Shown piece by piece: positions 25,324 through 34,017 of a DNA stretch of 64,000 nucleotides. The stretch is from Lysinibacillus sp. FSL W8-0992 (lineage in GTDB: Bacteria; Bacillota; Bacilli; Bacillales_A; Planococcaceae), in NCBI RefSeq assembly GCF_038008685.1, contig NZ_JBBOZQ010000001.1:4464001-4528000 (forward strand). Direction: 5' to 3'. The position numbers and the translations under genes were made by a program. The first letter of the stretch is position 1; every line of letters begins with the position of its first letter. The notes under the pieces were generated by a model. It did no database searches. It was not told where the DNA came from and worked only from the letters and a program-made list of their open reading frames with translations.

Positions 25324-25338
25324 CGAAAATAATTCTCA
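25324..25338. promoter_or_regulatory. Fur-like box 2 of the isd operon
   Basis: CGAAAATAATTCTCA matches 11 of the 14 specified bases of the 7-1-7 Fur consensus. Together with box 1, 50 bp away, it suggests iron-repressed expression. Confidence 0.6.
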
Positions 25339-25477
25339 ATTACACTATATAACCAAAGAATAATCTCTGATACCTTACTATGTCAACTAGCAATCCAAAA
25401 ACGTCCTCAATATGTCAAATTTACCTCAATGAAAAAGGAATATTACTGTTAAACATCAGTAATATCCCTCGATTTTA

Positions 25478-26050
25478 TTATTTAGCAAAAACTTCAAACA
25501 CCCCAATTAAGATTAGTAACCATCCTGAAATTGCTGTGGAGTACACGCCAATATATGTTTTTGAAAGAAGGGCACCAAAATGAATTCCCACTCCCACAGT
25601 TATAAAAGAAAAGGTTCCAATCGAGATGACCGTCCATATAGCTGAAATACCGTTTGCTCCAATAGCGATTCCGCCTGCAAAACAGTTCGCTGATAAAACA
25701 AATCCAAGTGTCATTGCCTCTCTAATTGAAATAATATGATTTTTATCTTCATCAAACACTTCAGGATTTTTCGCGATGCCATTTTTGGAAAGACGATTAG
25801 AGAATAATGTATATACCCCAATAGCACACAGCAAAAGACTTCCTAAAAGATTGGCCGTGTGTGGAGAAATATACTCTACTACTGTACTACCAGCCGTCAC
25901 TGCCACGTAAGTGACAATCATTGAAATGATAGCAATGACTGCGTTCGATATAATCGGTATCTTTACTCGCTTAACCCCATAGGCAAGGCCAATCCCTAGA
26001 TTATCTAAATTGGCAGCTATACCAATCAAAATGATGGTTATCCAATGCAT
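25478..26050 (-). CDS. ytaF: YtaF-like membrane protein (MntP/DUF204 family)
   Basis: A 190-residue membrane protein with six hydrophobic segments arranged as two related halves. The conserved ANLDNLGIGLAYGVKRVKIP (about 13-32) and ANCFAGGIAIGANGI repeat its Asp/Asn-containing motif. It matches the sporulation membrane protein YtaF, a relative of MntP manganese exporters. I start it at the ATG at 26050, behind GGAGGG; the frame stays open for 60 more codons upstream, but that part has no ribosome binding site and no membrane character. Its transported ion, if any, is unknown. Confidence 0.82.
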   Translation of the reverse strand: MHWITIILIGIAANLDNLGIGLAYGVKRVKIPIISNAVIAIISMIVTYVAVTAGSTVVEYISPHTANLLGSLLLCAIGVYTLFSNRLSKNGIAKNPEVFDEDKNHIISIREAMTLGFVLSANCFAGGIAIGANGISAIWTVISIGTFSFITVGVGIHFGALLSKTYIGVYSTAISGWLLILIGVFEVFAK

Positions 26051-26230
26051 GATTTCCCTCCTGTCAATAAGGCCTTGGCATAATTGCATCTGGATTTTTT
26101 CAAGCCTGCTCGAAAAGATCCTCTCAAAATTTGTGGCATCTGTCGGGACCGTTAAGTGCATTTGTGGCATGCATTCCTCACTTATAGAAGTGAAGGACTT
26201 TTGCTGAAGCAAGTTAATGCGTTTACCCAT
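26051..26230 (-). other. Unexplained 180-base leader before ytaF
   Basis: The minus strand upstream of ytaF stays open in its frame but looks non-coding. It contains two copies of ATGCCACAAAT: one inside a TGCAT...ATGCA hairpin, the other inside an AGAT...ATCT stem. It may be a structured leader or the remnant of a mobile element. I could not match it to the yybP-ykoY manganese riboswitch. Confidence 0.4.
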
Positions 26231-26347
26231 TTTCTATAATATGAGGCGCAAATTTTGTTCAAATAGGCGTTCATCCGTGAATGCGATGTAATCCGTAAGG
26301 GACGGGATTTCCATACGATTGGGGGGAGCTTTTTTGTGGTTGGTGCT

Positions 26348-26494
26348 TTTTTCTGTGGTTCGAATACCTTTTTCCGCGATAGTACACCGTTTTTCCGCGA
26401 TTCGAGCACTTTTTTCCGCGATTGCACACGCTTTTTCCGCGATTCAAGCACTTTTTTCCGCGATTGCACACGCTTTTTCCGCGAAGCAAAAAAC
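26348..26494. repeat. 21-bp tandem array 4 (TTTTTCCGCGATT family), 7 units
   Basis: Seven units of exactly 21 bp, each TTTTTCCGCGA plus a 10-base tail; TTGCACACGC and TTCAAGCACT tails alternate in the last part. A decayed unit precedes it. The array lies between the YclP-like gene (stop at 26649) and ytaF. It stays open in three frames on the two strands, giving false repetitive proteins. Confidence 0.9.
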
Positions 26495-26499
26495 CACCT

Positions 26500-26537
26500 A
26501 CTGTATGAAATGATTTTCTACAGTAAATGGTTCATCT
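26500..26537. repeat. Dispersed 38-bp repeat, copy 1
   Basis: This segment matches 36027-36064 at about 31 of 38 positions (shared core ATGAAATGATTTTC followed by ACAG). Both copies lie in intergenic DNA near the 3' ends of iron-uptake operons. Confidence 0.6.
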
Positions 26538-26648
26538 GTTGTATTCGTTTACTTCTTCTAGGTTGAAATACTACCCATTTTAAAAAAGCTGCAGCCTATA
26601 AAATACAGACAGCAGCTTCAGCTATTATAATCTTTGCAAGTATTGAAG

Positions 26649-27401
26649 CTAATAAACAGCGATTGGCCCATAAGGACCTTCAATTATTTCTATTTTTGTT
26701 TCAAAAATATCAGTCAAAATTTTCGAGTCCATAACCTCTTCTACTGTTCCAAAAGCGGCAATTTGTCCATCTTTCATAGCACAAATACTATCAGAATATT
26801 TGGCTGCAAAATTTATATCATGCATAACAGTCAGAATTGTTCTTCCAAATTCATTAGCAGCACGTCTCAAATGCTCCATCATTTGAACAGAACGAGCAAC
26901 ATCAAGGTTGTTCAGAGGCTCGTCCAAAAGTACATATTCAGTCTCTTGGCATAAAACCATTGCTACATATGCCCTTTGTCTTTGACCTCCAGAAAGCTCA
27001 TCTAAATATCTATTCTCTAAATCCGTTAAGTCTAAAAAATCGATATATTTAGATATAATAACCTCATCCTCTTTAGTCAATCTCCCCTTTGAATAAGGAA
27101 AGCGTCCAAACCCAACTAGTTGTCTAATAGTAAGCCTAGTTACAAAATGATTTTCTTGCCGTAATATAGTCAAAATTTTTGCTAAGTCTTTTGATTTGGT
27201 TTCAGAAATATCCATTTTCGCCACTTGGATTTGACCTTCTTCCATCTCTAAGAGTCTTCCAATCATTAAAAGTGTCGTAGACTTTCCAGCACCATTTGGT
27301 CCAATTAAAGAAGTAAATCCTGCTTTTGGTATTTCAATATCCAAAGGTCCTATTTTCACCTTATCAGTATAGAACTTTTTAACATTATCAATTTTTATCA
27401 T
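26649..27401 (-). CDS. yclP: Siderophore ABC transporter ATPase (YclP-like)
   Basis: A 250-residue FecE-type ATPase with Walker A GPNGAGKST (about 32-40), signature [18 protein letters not shown], Walker B VLLDEPLNNLD and H-loop LTVMHDINFAAKYSDS. Its ATG overlaps the permease stop by four bases. It closes a four-gene operon (binding protein, two permeases, ATPase). The set resembles B. subtilis YclNOPQ (petrobactin) and staphylococcal SstABCD (catechols), which differ in gene order. The ligand is inferred from family only. Confidence 0.88.
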   Translation of the reverse strand: MIKIDNVKKFYTDKVKIGPLDIEIPKAGFTSLIGPNGAGKSTTLLMIGRLLEMEEGQIQVAKMDISETKSKDLAKILTILRQENHFVTRLTIRQLVGFGRFPYSKGRLTKEDEVIISKYIDFLDLTDLENRYLDELSGGQRQRAYVAMVLCQETEYVLLDEPLNNLDVARSVQMMEHLRRAANEFGRTILTVMHDINFAAKYSDSICAMKDGQIAAFGTVEEVMDSKILTDIFETKIEIIEGPYGPIAVY

Positions 27402-28462
27402 AAAGCCCTCTTCCTTAAAACTACAGTTAAAAATATTATTCCACCAAATAATTCAATAATAACTGAAACTACACCTTGAGCATGGAATACATGATACATC
27501 AAAAAGTATGCACTCGTTATTATCAAAAATCCTATAGCAAGAGCCATTGGAAAAATATATCGATGATCATAAGTTGATGCCGCCTGATAACTCAAAGTTG
27601 CTACTAAAAAGCCATAGAAAGTTAGCGGTCCAATCAATGCTGTTGAAATTGACATCAAAATAGCTACTAATACAAGCGTATAAATTACATTAAATTGATA
27701 TTTAACTCCAAATGAAGTAGAAACATCTTTTCCTAGTGACAATATATTTAGGTTTTTAGAATGAGCAAGAAGTAATATTGCTACAATTATTACCATAGGA
27801 ATTACAATAGGAAAATATGCAGAATCTGCATTATTAACAGAACCAAACAATCTTGCTTGTAAAATATCAAATTCAGAAGGCGCAAGTAGTCTTCTCATGA
27901 AAGTCGACACAGAATTTAACCCAGTACCAATAATAATCCCAACTAAAAGCATAAGTTGCAAATTCCCATATTTACCCGAAAGTAACCATCCATAAAGTAT
28001 CAAACTCATCACAACCATAACGACAACTTGAAATAAAAATGATCCGATTCCAGTAAAATTTATCAATGCACTAGCACCGAAGAAAAATATTGTACTCGTT
28101 TGAATTGTTGAGTAAAGTGATTCGAAACCTAAAAGCGACGGAGTTATTATCCTATTATTCGTAATCGATTGGAAAGCGACAGTCGACAAGCTCTGACAAA
28201 CTGCAGCAATAATCATTGCAACAAGCGCTACAATCCTTCTCATAACAACTGGGATAAAAGAAGGCGAATCTATCGGAACTGGATTGTTATAAACTAAAAG
28301 ACCATATGAAGAAAGGATGCCCAACGCAATCAATGTTATTAGCAAAACCCAATAACGTCTTTCTTCCTTCTTAGTACGAAAAGCCCTAGCTGATCTATTT
28401 TCATTATGAAGGCTAGCATCGATATCGACATTTTCTTTATTTCTATAATCCAATGTGTTCAT
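27398..28462 (-). CDS. yclO: Siderophore ABC transporter permease (YclO-like)
   Basis: A 354-residue FecCD permease with about nine membrane helices. A hydrophilic N-terminal tail of some 40 residues (NKENVDIDASLHNENRSARAFRTKKEERRYW) precedes the first helix. ALVAMIIAAVCQSLSTVAFQSITNNRIITPSLLGFESLYS is the family's substrate-path segment. It starts behind AGGAGG and overlaps the partner permease by four bases. It forms the heterodimeric channel with the product of 28459-29478. Confidence 0.88.
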   Translation of the reverse strand: MNTLDYRNKENVDIDASLHNENRSARAFRTKKEERRYWVLLITLIALGILSSYGLLVYNNPVPIDSPSFIPVVMRRIVALVAMIIAAVCQSLSTVAFQSITNNRIITPSLLGFESLYSTIQTSTIFFFGASALINFTGIGSFLFQVVVMVVMSLILYGWLLSGKYGNLQLMLLVGIIIGTGLNSVSTFMRRLLAPSEFDILQARLFGSVNNADSAYFPIVIPMVIIVAILLLAHSKNLNILSLGKDVSTSFGVKYQFNVIYTLVLVAILMSISTALIGPLTFYGFLVATLSYQAASTYDHRYIFPMALAIGFLIITSAYFLMYHVFHAQGVVSVIIELFGGIIFLTVVLRKRAL

Positions 28463-29478
28463 CGTAGCCTCCTAGGTTTTCTTTGTCTCAATAAAATAGT
28501 AATAAACACGACTGACCCCACTGTTCCAAGTATTAATGAAACAGGTACTTCAAATGGCATTATTATTGTTCGGGAAATTATGTCACAGGCAGTTATAGTC
28601 CCCATTCCTATCACACATACCCAAGGCAAATTACTCCTAAGATCATCACCTCTAAACATTGAAACAATGTTCGGGACAATTAAACCCAAGAAAGGTAAGT
28701 TACCAATAACAGCTGCAACAATTCCAACTGCAACAGAAATAAGGGCAGTTCCAAAAAGAACAATCCTATTGTAATTTACACCGAGGCTTGTTGCTATGTC
28801 TTCCCCTAGTCCAGCTAAAGTCAATCGATTTGCATAAATAAAAATAAGCAACGTAACAATCACAATTAGCCATAAATATTCATATCTTCCCACCTGAACG
28901 GGCGCAAAAGAACCCACAAACCAAGTTTCAATACTTTGCGTCATTTGAAAAAGGAGTCCCATAAAAGTGGATACTGCAGAAATGACCGCTCCAAGCATCA
29001 ATCCAATAATCGGAACAATTAAAGACGAGCGAAGTTTAACTCTTCTTAAAAATAAAAAGAAAATCATTGTTCCTATAAAAGAAAAAATGATTGCCCCAGT
29101 CATTCTTAGAACTAAAGTCGGGGCAGGAAATAATAAATAAACAAGAAGCAGCCCTAAACCTGACCATTCAATTGTCCCTGTTGTAGTAGGTTCAACAAAA
29201 CGATTCTGTGTAATCAGTTGCATTACGAGCCCTGCCATTGACATTGCAGCTCCAGTCAGCATTAATGCAGCAGTTCTTGGAACACGAGTTATGAAAAACA
29301 TCTCCATTCCATCCTCTTGTCCACGTATATCATAAACTCCAGTAAACAGTGATATAATGCCTAAAATAATAACAACGATAATCGCTAATATAAAAGGTTT
29401 TGTCCATATCTTATTGTAGTTATAAAACTGGGGTTGAGAAAAATTCTCAACCCTAGAAATTATATTTTTTGGCACCAT
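28459..29478 (-). CDS. yclN: Siderophore ABC transporter permease (YclN-like)
   Basis: A 339-residue FecCD permease. ITRVPRTAALMLTGAAMSMAGLVMQLITQNRFVEPTTTGTIEW and VIGNLPFLGLIVPNIVSMFRGDDLRSN are family signatures. It starts six bases after AAGGAG and 17 bases after the binding-protein gene, and is coupled to the second permease by overlap. The FVEPTTTG and ITPSLLGFE variants of the usual NPLADPxxLG loop are typical of the YclN/YclO pair, which supports that subfamily. Confidence 0.88.
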   Translation of the reverse strand: MVPKNIISRVENFSQPQFYNYNKIWTKPFILAIIVVIILGIISLFTGVYDIRGQEDGMEMFFITRVPRTAALMLTGAAMSMAGLVMQLITQNRFVEPTTTGTIEWSGLGLLLVYLLFPAPTLVLRMTGAIIFSFIGTMIFFLFLRRVKLRSSLIVPIIGLMLGAVISAVSTFMGLLFQMTQSIETWFVGSFAPVQVGRYEYLWLIVIVTLLIFIYANRLTLAGLGEDIATSLGVNYNRIVLFGTALISVAVGIVAAVIGNLPFLGLIVPNIVSMFRGDDLRSNLPWVCVIGMGTITACDIISRTIIMPFEVPVSLILGTVGSVVFITILLRQRKPRRLR

Positions 29479-29494
29479 TCCAAACTCCTTTGCA

Positions 29495-30535
29495 CTACTT
29501 AGCTAAAGTATTTGCAAGATTTTCAAATAACTCTATATAAGTCTGAATTGATTCATTTGTATAAGTATCTGCTGGTGCATAAATAATTCGGTCTTTAGAA
29601 ACAGCAGTTGTATTTTGAAGAGCAGGTGAGTTAGCAAGAACATCCTTAGCAGGAACTGAATCACCCGCATCAGATGTTGCAGCATCACGATCTAATACGA
29701 AAAGCCAATCAGGATTGCTTTGTGCAATAGCTTCAACAGAAACTTCATCACCTTTATGATCTGAAGTAGAATCAGTTACTTCTAATGCTGGAGCCCAACC
29801 GAAAATTTCATACATTGGTCCCCAAACACGTCCAGAATGAGGAGCTGAAAAACCAATATCCCCACCAGCAACGATAACACTCATAACTTTATCTGTTCCG
29901 TTATAAGCAGATTTAGCATTTTCGATCACTTTATCAAAATCAGCTACCAATTGTTTAGCTTCTTCATTTTTATCAAAAATTTGTCCTAAAGCAATTGTTG
30001 AATTTTTAAGTCCATTTTCTAAATTTTCCCCAGGCGTTGCAGCTTCCTCAGAAACATCAACATTAAGATCGATAACTGCTGCATTTGGCACTAATTTTTT
30101 AATATCTTCGTAATAGCCAGCAAATCTTTGACCGATAATTACAAGTTCAGGGTTTGCAGCTGCTATAATTTCAAGATTTGGTTCGCGGTGATTTCCAACA
30201 TTTTGAACTGAATCGTCCTTTACATATGGTGAATCTGCAGGCATAACATCCTTTGGAACAGCTACTAATTCAATATCCCAATCCGCTAACGTTTCAAAAG
30301 TTCTATTATCCAAAGCAACTACATTCTTTGGGTTTACTGGAACAGTAACAGTTCCATGGGCATCAGTGATTTCAACCGTCGTAGGTTTAGTAACCTCTTC
30401 ACTTCCATTATCTTCATTAGCCTTTGACTCTTGACTAGTTTCTTCAGTTTTATTACTTGAATCTGAGCAAGCTACTAACATTAAAGTCAAAACTGCTAAA
30501 ATACCAACTAATTTTAAAAACATAGATTTTTTCAT
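29495..30535 (-). CDS. yclQ: Siderophore-binding lipoprotein (YclQ-like)
   Basis: A 346-residue lipoprotein: LVGILAVLTLMLVAC gives the lipidated Cys at about 23. The mature protein has the FecB/TroA-type fold with VEITDAHGTVTVPVNPKNVVALDNRTFETLADWDIELVAVPK and NLEIIAAANPELVIIGQRFAGYYEDIKKL. This matches YclQ/CeuE-type receptors of petrobactin and other catecholates. It leads the operon and follows AAGGAG. A Fur box 90 bases upstream implies iron repression. Confidence 0.88.
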   Translation of the reverse strand: MKKSMFLKLVGILAVLTLMLVACSDSSNKTEETSQESKANEDNGSEEVTKPTTVEITDAHGTVTVPVNPKNVVALDNRTFETLADWDIELVAVPKDVMPADSPYVKDDSVQNVGNHREPNLEIIAAANPELVIIGQRFAGYYEDIKKLVPNAAVIDLNVDVSEEAATPGENLENGLKNSTIALGQIFDKNEEAKQLVADFDKVIENAKSAYNGTDKVMSVIVAGGDIGFSAPHSGRVWGPMYEIFGWAPALEVTDSTSDHKGDEVSVEAIAQSNPDWLFVLDRDAATSDAGDSVPAKDVLANSPALQNTTAVSKDRIIYAPADTYTNESIQTYIELFENLANTLAK

Positions 30536-30623
30536 ACATATACTCCTTATAATGATTTTTTTTGAAAATGATGAAATCTATAGATTGAATTGAATCGTAA
30601 TTACTATCCACCTCAATTGCCAT

Positions 30624-30638
30624 TGATAATCATTTTCA
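30624..30638. promoter_or_regulatory. Fur box of the YclNOPQ-like operon
   Basis: TGATAATCATTTTCA differs from the 7-1-7 Fur consensus at one position. It lies about 90 bases upstream of the binding-protein start. Confidence 0.8.
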
Positions 30639-30814
30639 TTTGAACGTTCTGTGGTATAGTATAGTCATTAATTATGTGAAAATCTTGTGAAGGCTGTAGG
30701 TTGATATATTAAGTTACTTTTTGATCATCAAGCATAGCTTGGATGCAAAATAAAATATGTAATTTTCATATCTTTTTAATTAATAAACAGAATTTTCAAT
30801 ATATTTTACAGAAC

Positions 30815-30858
30815 AAAAAAAGAGTAAAAACTGGTTGAAACTGTTTTTACTCTTTTTT
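30815..30858 (-). terminator. Terminator after the response regulator gene
   Basis: A stem of AAAAAAGAGTAAAAAC with its complement and an 11-base loop, A/T-flanked on both sides. It separates the response regulator from the YclNOPQ-like promoter and may be bidirectional. Confidence 0.8.
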
Positions 30859-30886
30859 TCTCGATTGACCTATTATCTTCACTTTA

Positions 30887-31564
30887 TTATTCAATCATTG
30901 AATAGCCTCTACCATGTAATGTTTGAATATATCTATCTTTCTTCTCACACTTTAGCTTTTTTCTTAAATACCCAATATATAAATCCACTACATTTGGACT
31001 GACTGCTGCGTCATATCCCCATACCTGATTCAAAAGCATTTCACGGCTCAAAATTTTATTTTTATTCTTGATTAAAAATATAAGGAGGTCATACTCGCGC
31101 TGAGTAAGAGGGAGTATTTCGCCACTTTTTGTCACAATATTGTGGGATGCATCAACGAAGAGATCTTTAAACCGGAAGAAATTAGTCTCATTTGGTTGGA
31201 TAACGTCCCCTCTCCTTAAAATAACTTTTATCCTTGCTACTAATTCTTCTTTCACAAATGGTTTTCTTATATAATCATCTGCCCCTGCTTGTAATCCTTC
31301 TATGCAATCCTTGTCGGATACATTGTCGGTCACAATAATGATTGGTGTCGTTTTTACAGCCCGTATTTGTCTGCAAATTTCCGGTCCAGATATACTTAAC
31401 GAATCCCAATCCAATACGATAATATCCCAATCTTGCTCATATACTATATTTAAACCTTTGTTTTCATTATGAAGTGTTAAAATGAAATAGCCTTCTTGTT
31501 TTAGTCCGCTTACGATTTTCTTTGCTAATGAGCGTTCATTCTTTAGTACCAACACCTGTTTCAT
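30887..31564 (-). CDS. OmpR/PhoB-family response regulator, no adjacent kinase
   Basis: A 225-residue two-domain regulator. The receiver has the phospho-acceptor Asp in DIIVLDWDSLSI (about residue 54), Thr in IIVTDN and Lys in RKPFVKEEL. The C-terminal winged helix is TQREYDLLIFLIKNKNKILSREMLLNQVWGYDAAVSPNVVDLYIGYLRKKL. A four-base acidic start (usually two Asp or Glu at about 10) appears replaced by KNERS, which is unusual. No sensor kinase is next to it. In B. subtilis the YclJ/YclK pair lies near yclNOPQ, so this may be a YclJ counterpart that lost its partner. Confidence 0.85.
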   Translation of the reverse strand: MKQVLVLKNERSLAKKIVSGLKQEGYFILTLHNENKGLNIVYEQDWDIIVLDWDSLSISGPEICRQIRAVKTTPIIIVTDNVSDKDCIEGLQAGADDYIRKPFVKEELVARIKVILRRGDVIQPNETNFFRFKDLFVDASHNIVTKSGEILPLTQREYDLLIFLIKNKNKILSREMLLNQVWGYDAAVSPNVVDLYIGYLRKKLKCEKKDRYIQTLHGRGYSMIE

Positions 31565-31806
31565 CTACCGTTCACCTCTACTTCATTTCATAAATAAATT
31601 TATCACAAAAAGTCATATCGAATGATTAAATCTTAAATTTCTAAAAAACTATTATAACAACTTATTAGGATAGGTTTATGCAAATTTACAATAAATGTGT
31701 ATAAAAAAGTAAAGATAAATGATATTTTCAACAAATTGCTTTTTTCTATTTAAGCATTGAATAGGCTCCACCATGTTTGTGATTAGTCCTTATTCAAAAT
31801 AAAAAA
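31565..31806. other. AT-rich intergenic region, nothing recognised
   Basis: About 240 bases between the response regulator and the terminator of the YfiY-like gene. I see no frame with a ribosome binding site and no clear operator. Confidence 0.5.
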
Positions 31807-31837
31807 CGTTATACAATTTTGTGATAATTGTATAACG
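31807..31837 (-). terminator. Terminator after the YfiY-like gene
   Basis: A 12-bp CGTTATACAATT stem with a 7-base loop, followed on the minus strand by TTTTTT. Confidence 0.85.
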
Positions 31838-31878
31838 CTTCTTATAGTTAATTGATTAATTGTTAGAAAGTGAAAATC

Positions 31879-32859
31879 TTATTTAATAAAATATTCTTTA
31901 ACTTGGTCTAACATAATATTAGCAGCTAGAATGCCTCCAGCAGTATTCCAAATGACATCATCCACTTTGTGTGCGTTGCCTTTTTGAACAGCAGTTAGGT
32001 TTTTCCAAAGTGGATCTTGTGTCCATTCTTGTTCAGTTGCTAACGCAGAATCATCACCCGTTGGCATGTAGGTGAAGTAGAAAATAACATCGCCATCCAT
32101 TTGAGGAATTGCTTCTTTTCCTAAATCAATAGCCAACTTCCCTAATTTTGCATTATCTTTAAATAAGTCTGCTTGAGCTGGAACACGTTTAAATCCTAAT
32201 GCATCAAAGATGACACCTGAGAATGAATCTGTGTAATAGATGCGAGATTTATCTGCCATAAAACGTACGAACGAAATTTCTTTATTCGTTTGATCACCAA
32301 GTTCTTCTTTAAGTGCTTGTAATTTATCTTCGTAGGCTGTTAATACTTCTTCACCTTTTGTTTCTTGATTCACTGCTTTTGCATATAATTTAAAATTCTC
32401 TTTCCAGTCACCACGTAATGTTTCTGAAAAAATTGTTGGAGCAATTTTGCTAAGTTTTGCATAATCTTTTTCTTGTCTTAGTTTATTACCAATGATTAAA
32501 TCAGGCTTTAAAGAAGCGATTTTTTCAATATTAATTTCATGTTCAACACCAACTACTTCTACACCGTCCATTTGATCTTTAATATGATCATACCAAGGAT
32601 CACCTGACCAAGATTGAACAGCACCTACTGGCTTAATACCTAAAGCTAAAAGTGCTTCTGTTCCTTCATTTGTTAATACAACAATACGTTTTGGTGTGTC
32701 TTTTACTTCAGTTGTCCCCATTGCATGTTCGACACTGTAAGCATTGCTTTCTTTTGAACTTTCTTCCTTCTCGTTATCTTTAGAATTGCCACACGCTGCA
32801 AGAACAAAAATAGCCATAACAGATAGCAATACTAATAACTTTTGAAATGCTTTTTGCAT
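31879..32859 (-). CDS. yfiY: Iron-hydroxamate-binding lipoprotein (YfiY-like)
   Basis: A 326-residue lipoprotein with signal LLVLLSVMAIFVLAAC (lipidated Cys at about 23). The mature part, TPKRIVVLTNEGTEALLALGIKPVGAVQSWSGDPWYDHIKDQMDGVEVVG and IEKIASLKPDLIIGNKLRQEKDYAKLSKIAPTIF, is typical of YfiY, the schizokinen/arthrobactin receptor of B. subtilis. I use the ATG at 32859, behind GGGGG, not a far upstream ATG. It diverges from the permease pair at 33016 across a perfect Fur box, as in B. subtilis. The ligand is inferred by similarity. Confidence 0.88.
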   Translation of the reverse strand: MQKAFQKLLVLLSVMAIFVLAACGNSKDNEKEESSKESNAYSVEHAMGTTEVKDTPKRIVVLTNEGTEALLALGIKPVGAVQSWSGDPWYDHIKDQMDGVEVVGVEHEINIEKIASLKPDLIIGNKLRQEKDYAKLSKIAPTIFSETLRGDWKENFKLYAKAVNQETKGEEVLTAYEDKLQALKEELGDQTNKEISFVRFMADKSRIYYTDSFSGVIFDALGFKRVPAQADLFKDNAKLGKLAIDLGKEAIPQMDGDVIFYFTYMPTGDDSALATEQEWTQDPLWKNLTAVQKGNAHKVDDVIWNTAGGILAANIMLDQVKEYFIK

Positions 32860-32896
32860 CTTTTTTTCCCCCATTGTATATGATAAAATTGTTTGG

Positions 32897-32911
32897 TGAT
32901 AATGATTATCA
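32897..32911. promoter_or_regulatory. Perfect Fur box in the divergent promoter
   Basis: TGATAATGATTATCA is an exact 7-1-7 Fur box. It lies between the binding-protein gene (-) and the permease gene (+) and can repress both when iron is plentiful. Confidence 0.9.
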
Positions 32912-33015
32912 TTTTTATTAAGAACGAAGTCAATAATATTGCAAGAATTTATTACTGTCAATATATTTTTAATAAAATGCGAGTACATTCTATATAGAAG
33001 AAAGAGTATGAATAT

Positions 33016-34017
33016 ATGATTTTTAAAAATAATTCTTCAAAATCTTTAGCGTTAATAGTAGGAACACTTCTCTTACTTATTTGCATGGGAATAAGTATTG
33101 TATATGGCTATGCAAATACCTCCATTCAAACGACGATTGAATCTTTTACCCAGTTTAATAATTCAAACGAGCATATCATTATTCAAAATGTTCGTATTCC
33201 TAGGGCTCTAATTGCTACATGTGTGGGGGCTTCTTTAGCTATTACAGGGGTACTGATGCAGACATTAACGAAAAATCCACTAGCATCCCCTGGAATTTTA
33301 GGAATCAATACTGGAGCTGGCTTTGCAGTCGTATTTGCAATGATTTTCTTCCATATTTCAGCTTTACAATCTTTAGCATGGGTTGCATTTTTAGGTGCCG
33401 CAATAGCTGCTCTATCAGTTTATGGCATTAGTTCATCTGGACGAGATGCCGTAACTCCAGTCAAAATAACGTTAGCTGGAGCCGCAATCAGTGCACTTTT
33501 CGCTTCTTTTACACAAGGTTTACTTGCAACAAACGAAGCAGAACTTGAGCAAGTACTGTTTTGGTTAGCTGGATCTGTACAAGGGAGAAAGCTGGAGATT
33601 CTAATATCTGTGTTACCATATTTAGTTATTGGTTGGATTGCAGCTCTACTTATCTCTTCTAAAATGAATATTCTTGCCCTTGGGGATGATATAGCAAGAG
33701 GTCTCGGGTTACCACTAGGCATGATGAAATTAGCAGTTGGCATTATTGTTATTTTTTTAGCAGGTAGCTCAGTTGCAATAGCTGGTCCTATAGGATTTGT
33801 TGGAATTGTAGTACCCCATTTTGCGCGAAAGTTTGTTGGTACTGATCATCGTTGGCTTATTCCGATGGCTGCTATATTAGGTGGGATTCTTTTACTGTTA
33901 GCAGATGTGGCAGCACGCTATATTATTATGCCTCAAGAAGTGCCAGTTGGCGTAATGACAGCCATGATTGGCACACCATTCTTTATTTACCTTGCGCGAA
34001 AAGGTGGAAAAAAATAA
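33016..34017 (+). CDS. yfiZ: Siderophore ABC transporter permease (YfiZ-like)
   Basis: A 333-residue FecCD permease. NVRIPRALIATCVGASLAITGVLMQTLTKNPLASPGILGINTGAG and GPIGFVGIVVPHFARKFVGTDHRWLIP are family signatures, and about nine hydrophobic helices are visible. It begins MIFKNN and its stop shares a base with the next permease's ATG. It would form the membrane pore with the YfhA-like protein. In B. subtilis YfiZ-YfhA works with YfiY and the ATPase YusV. Confidence 0.9.
   Translation: MIFKNNSSKSLALIVGTLLLLICMGISIVYGYANTSIQTTIESFTQFNNSNEHIIIQNVRIPRALIATCVGASLAITGVLMQTLTKNPLASPGILGINTGAGFAVVFAMIFFHISALQSLAWVAFLGAAIAALSVYGISSSGRDAVTPVKITLAGAAISALFASFTQGLLATNEAELEQVLFWLAGSVQGRKLEILISVLPYLVIGWIAALLISSKMNILALGDDIARGLGLPLGMMKLAVGIIVIFLAGSSVAIAGPIGFVGIVVPHFARKFVGTDHRWLIPMAAILGGILLLLADVAARYIIMPQEVPVGVMTAMIGTPFFIYLARKGGKK

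Noticed and set aside
26051-26230. yybP-ykoY manganese riboswitch upstream of ytaF
   Set aside because: Neither conserved loop sequence of that class is visible in the leader.
33852-34016. N-terminal extension of the YfhA-like permease
   Set aside because: The 55 extra codons lie inside the previous permease gene and precede a well placed ATG with its own ribosome binding site.
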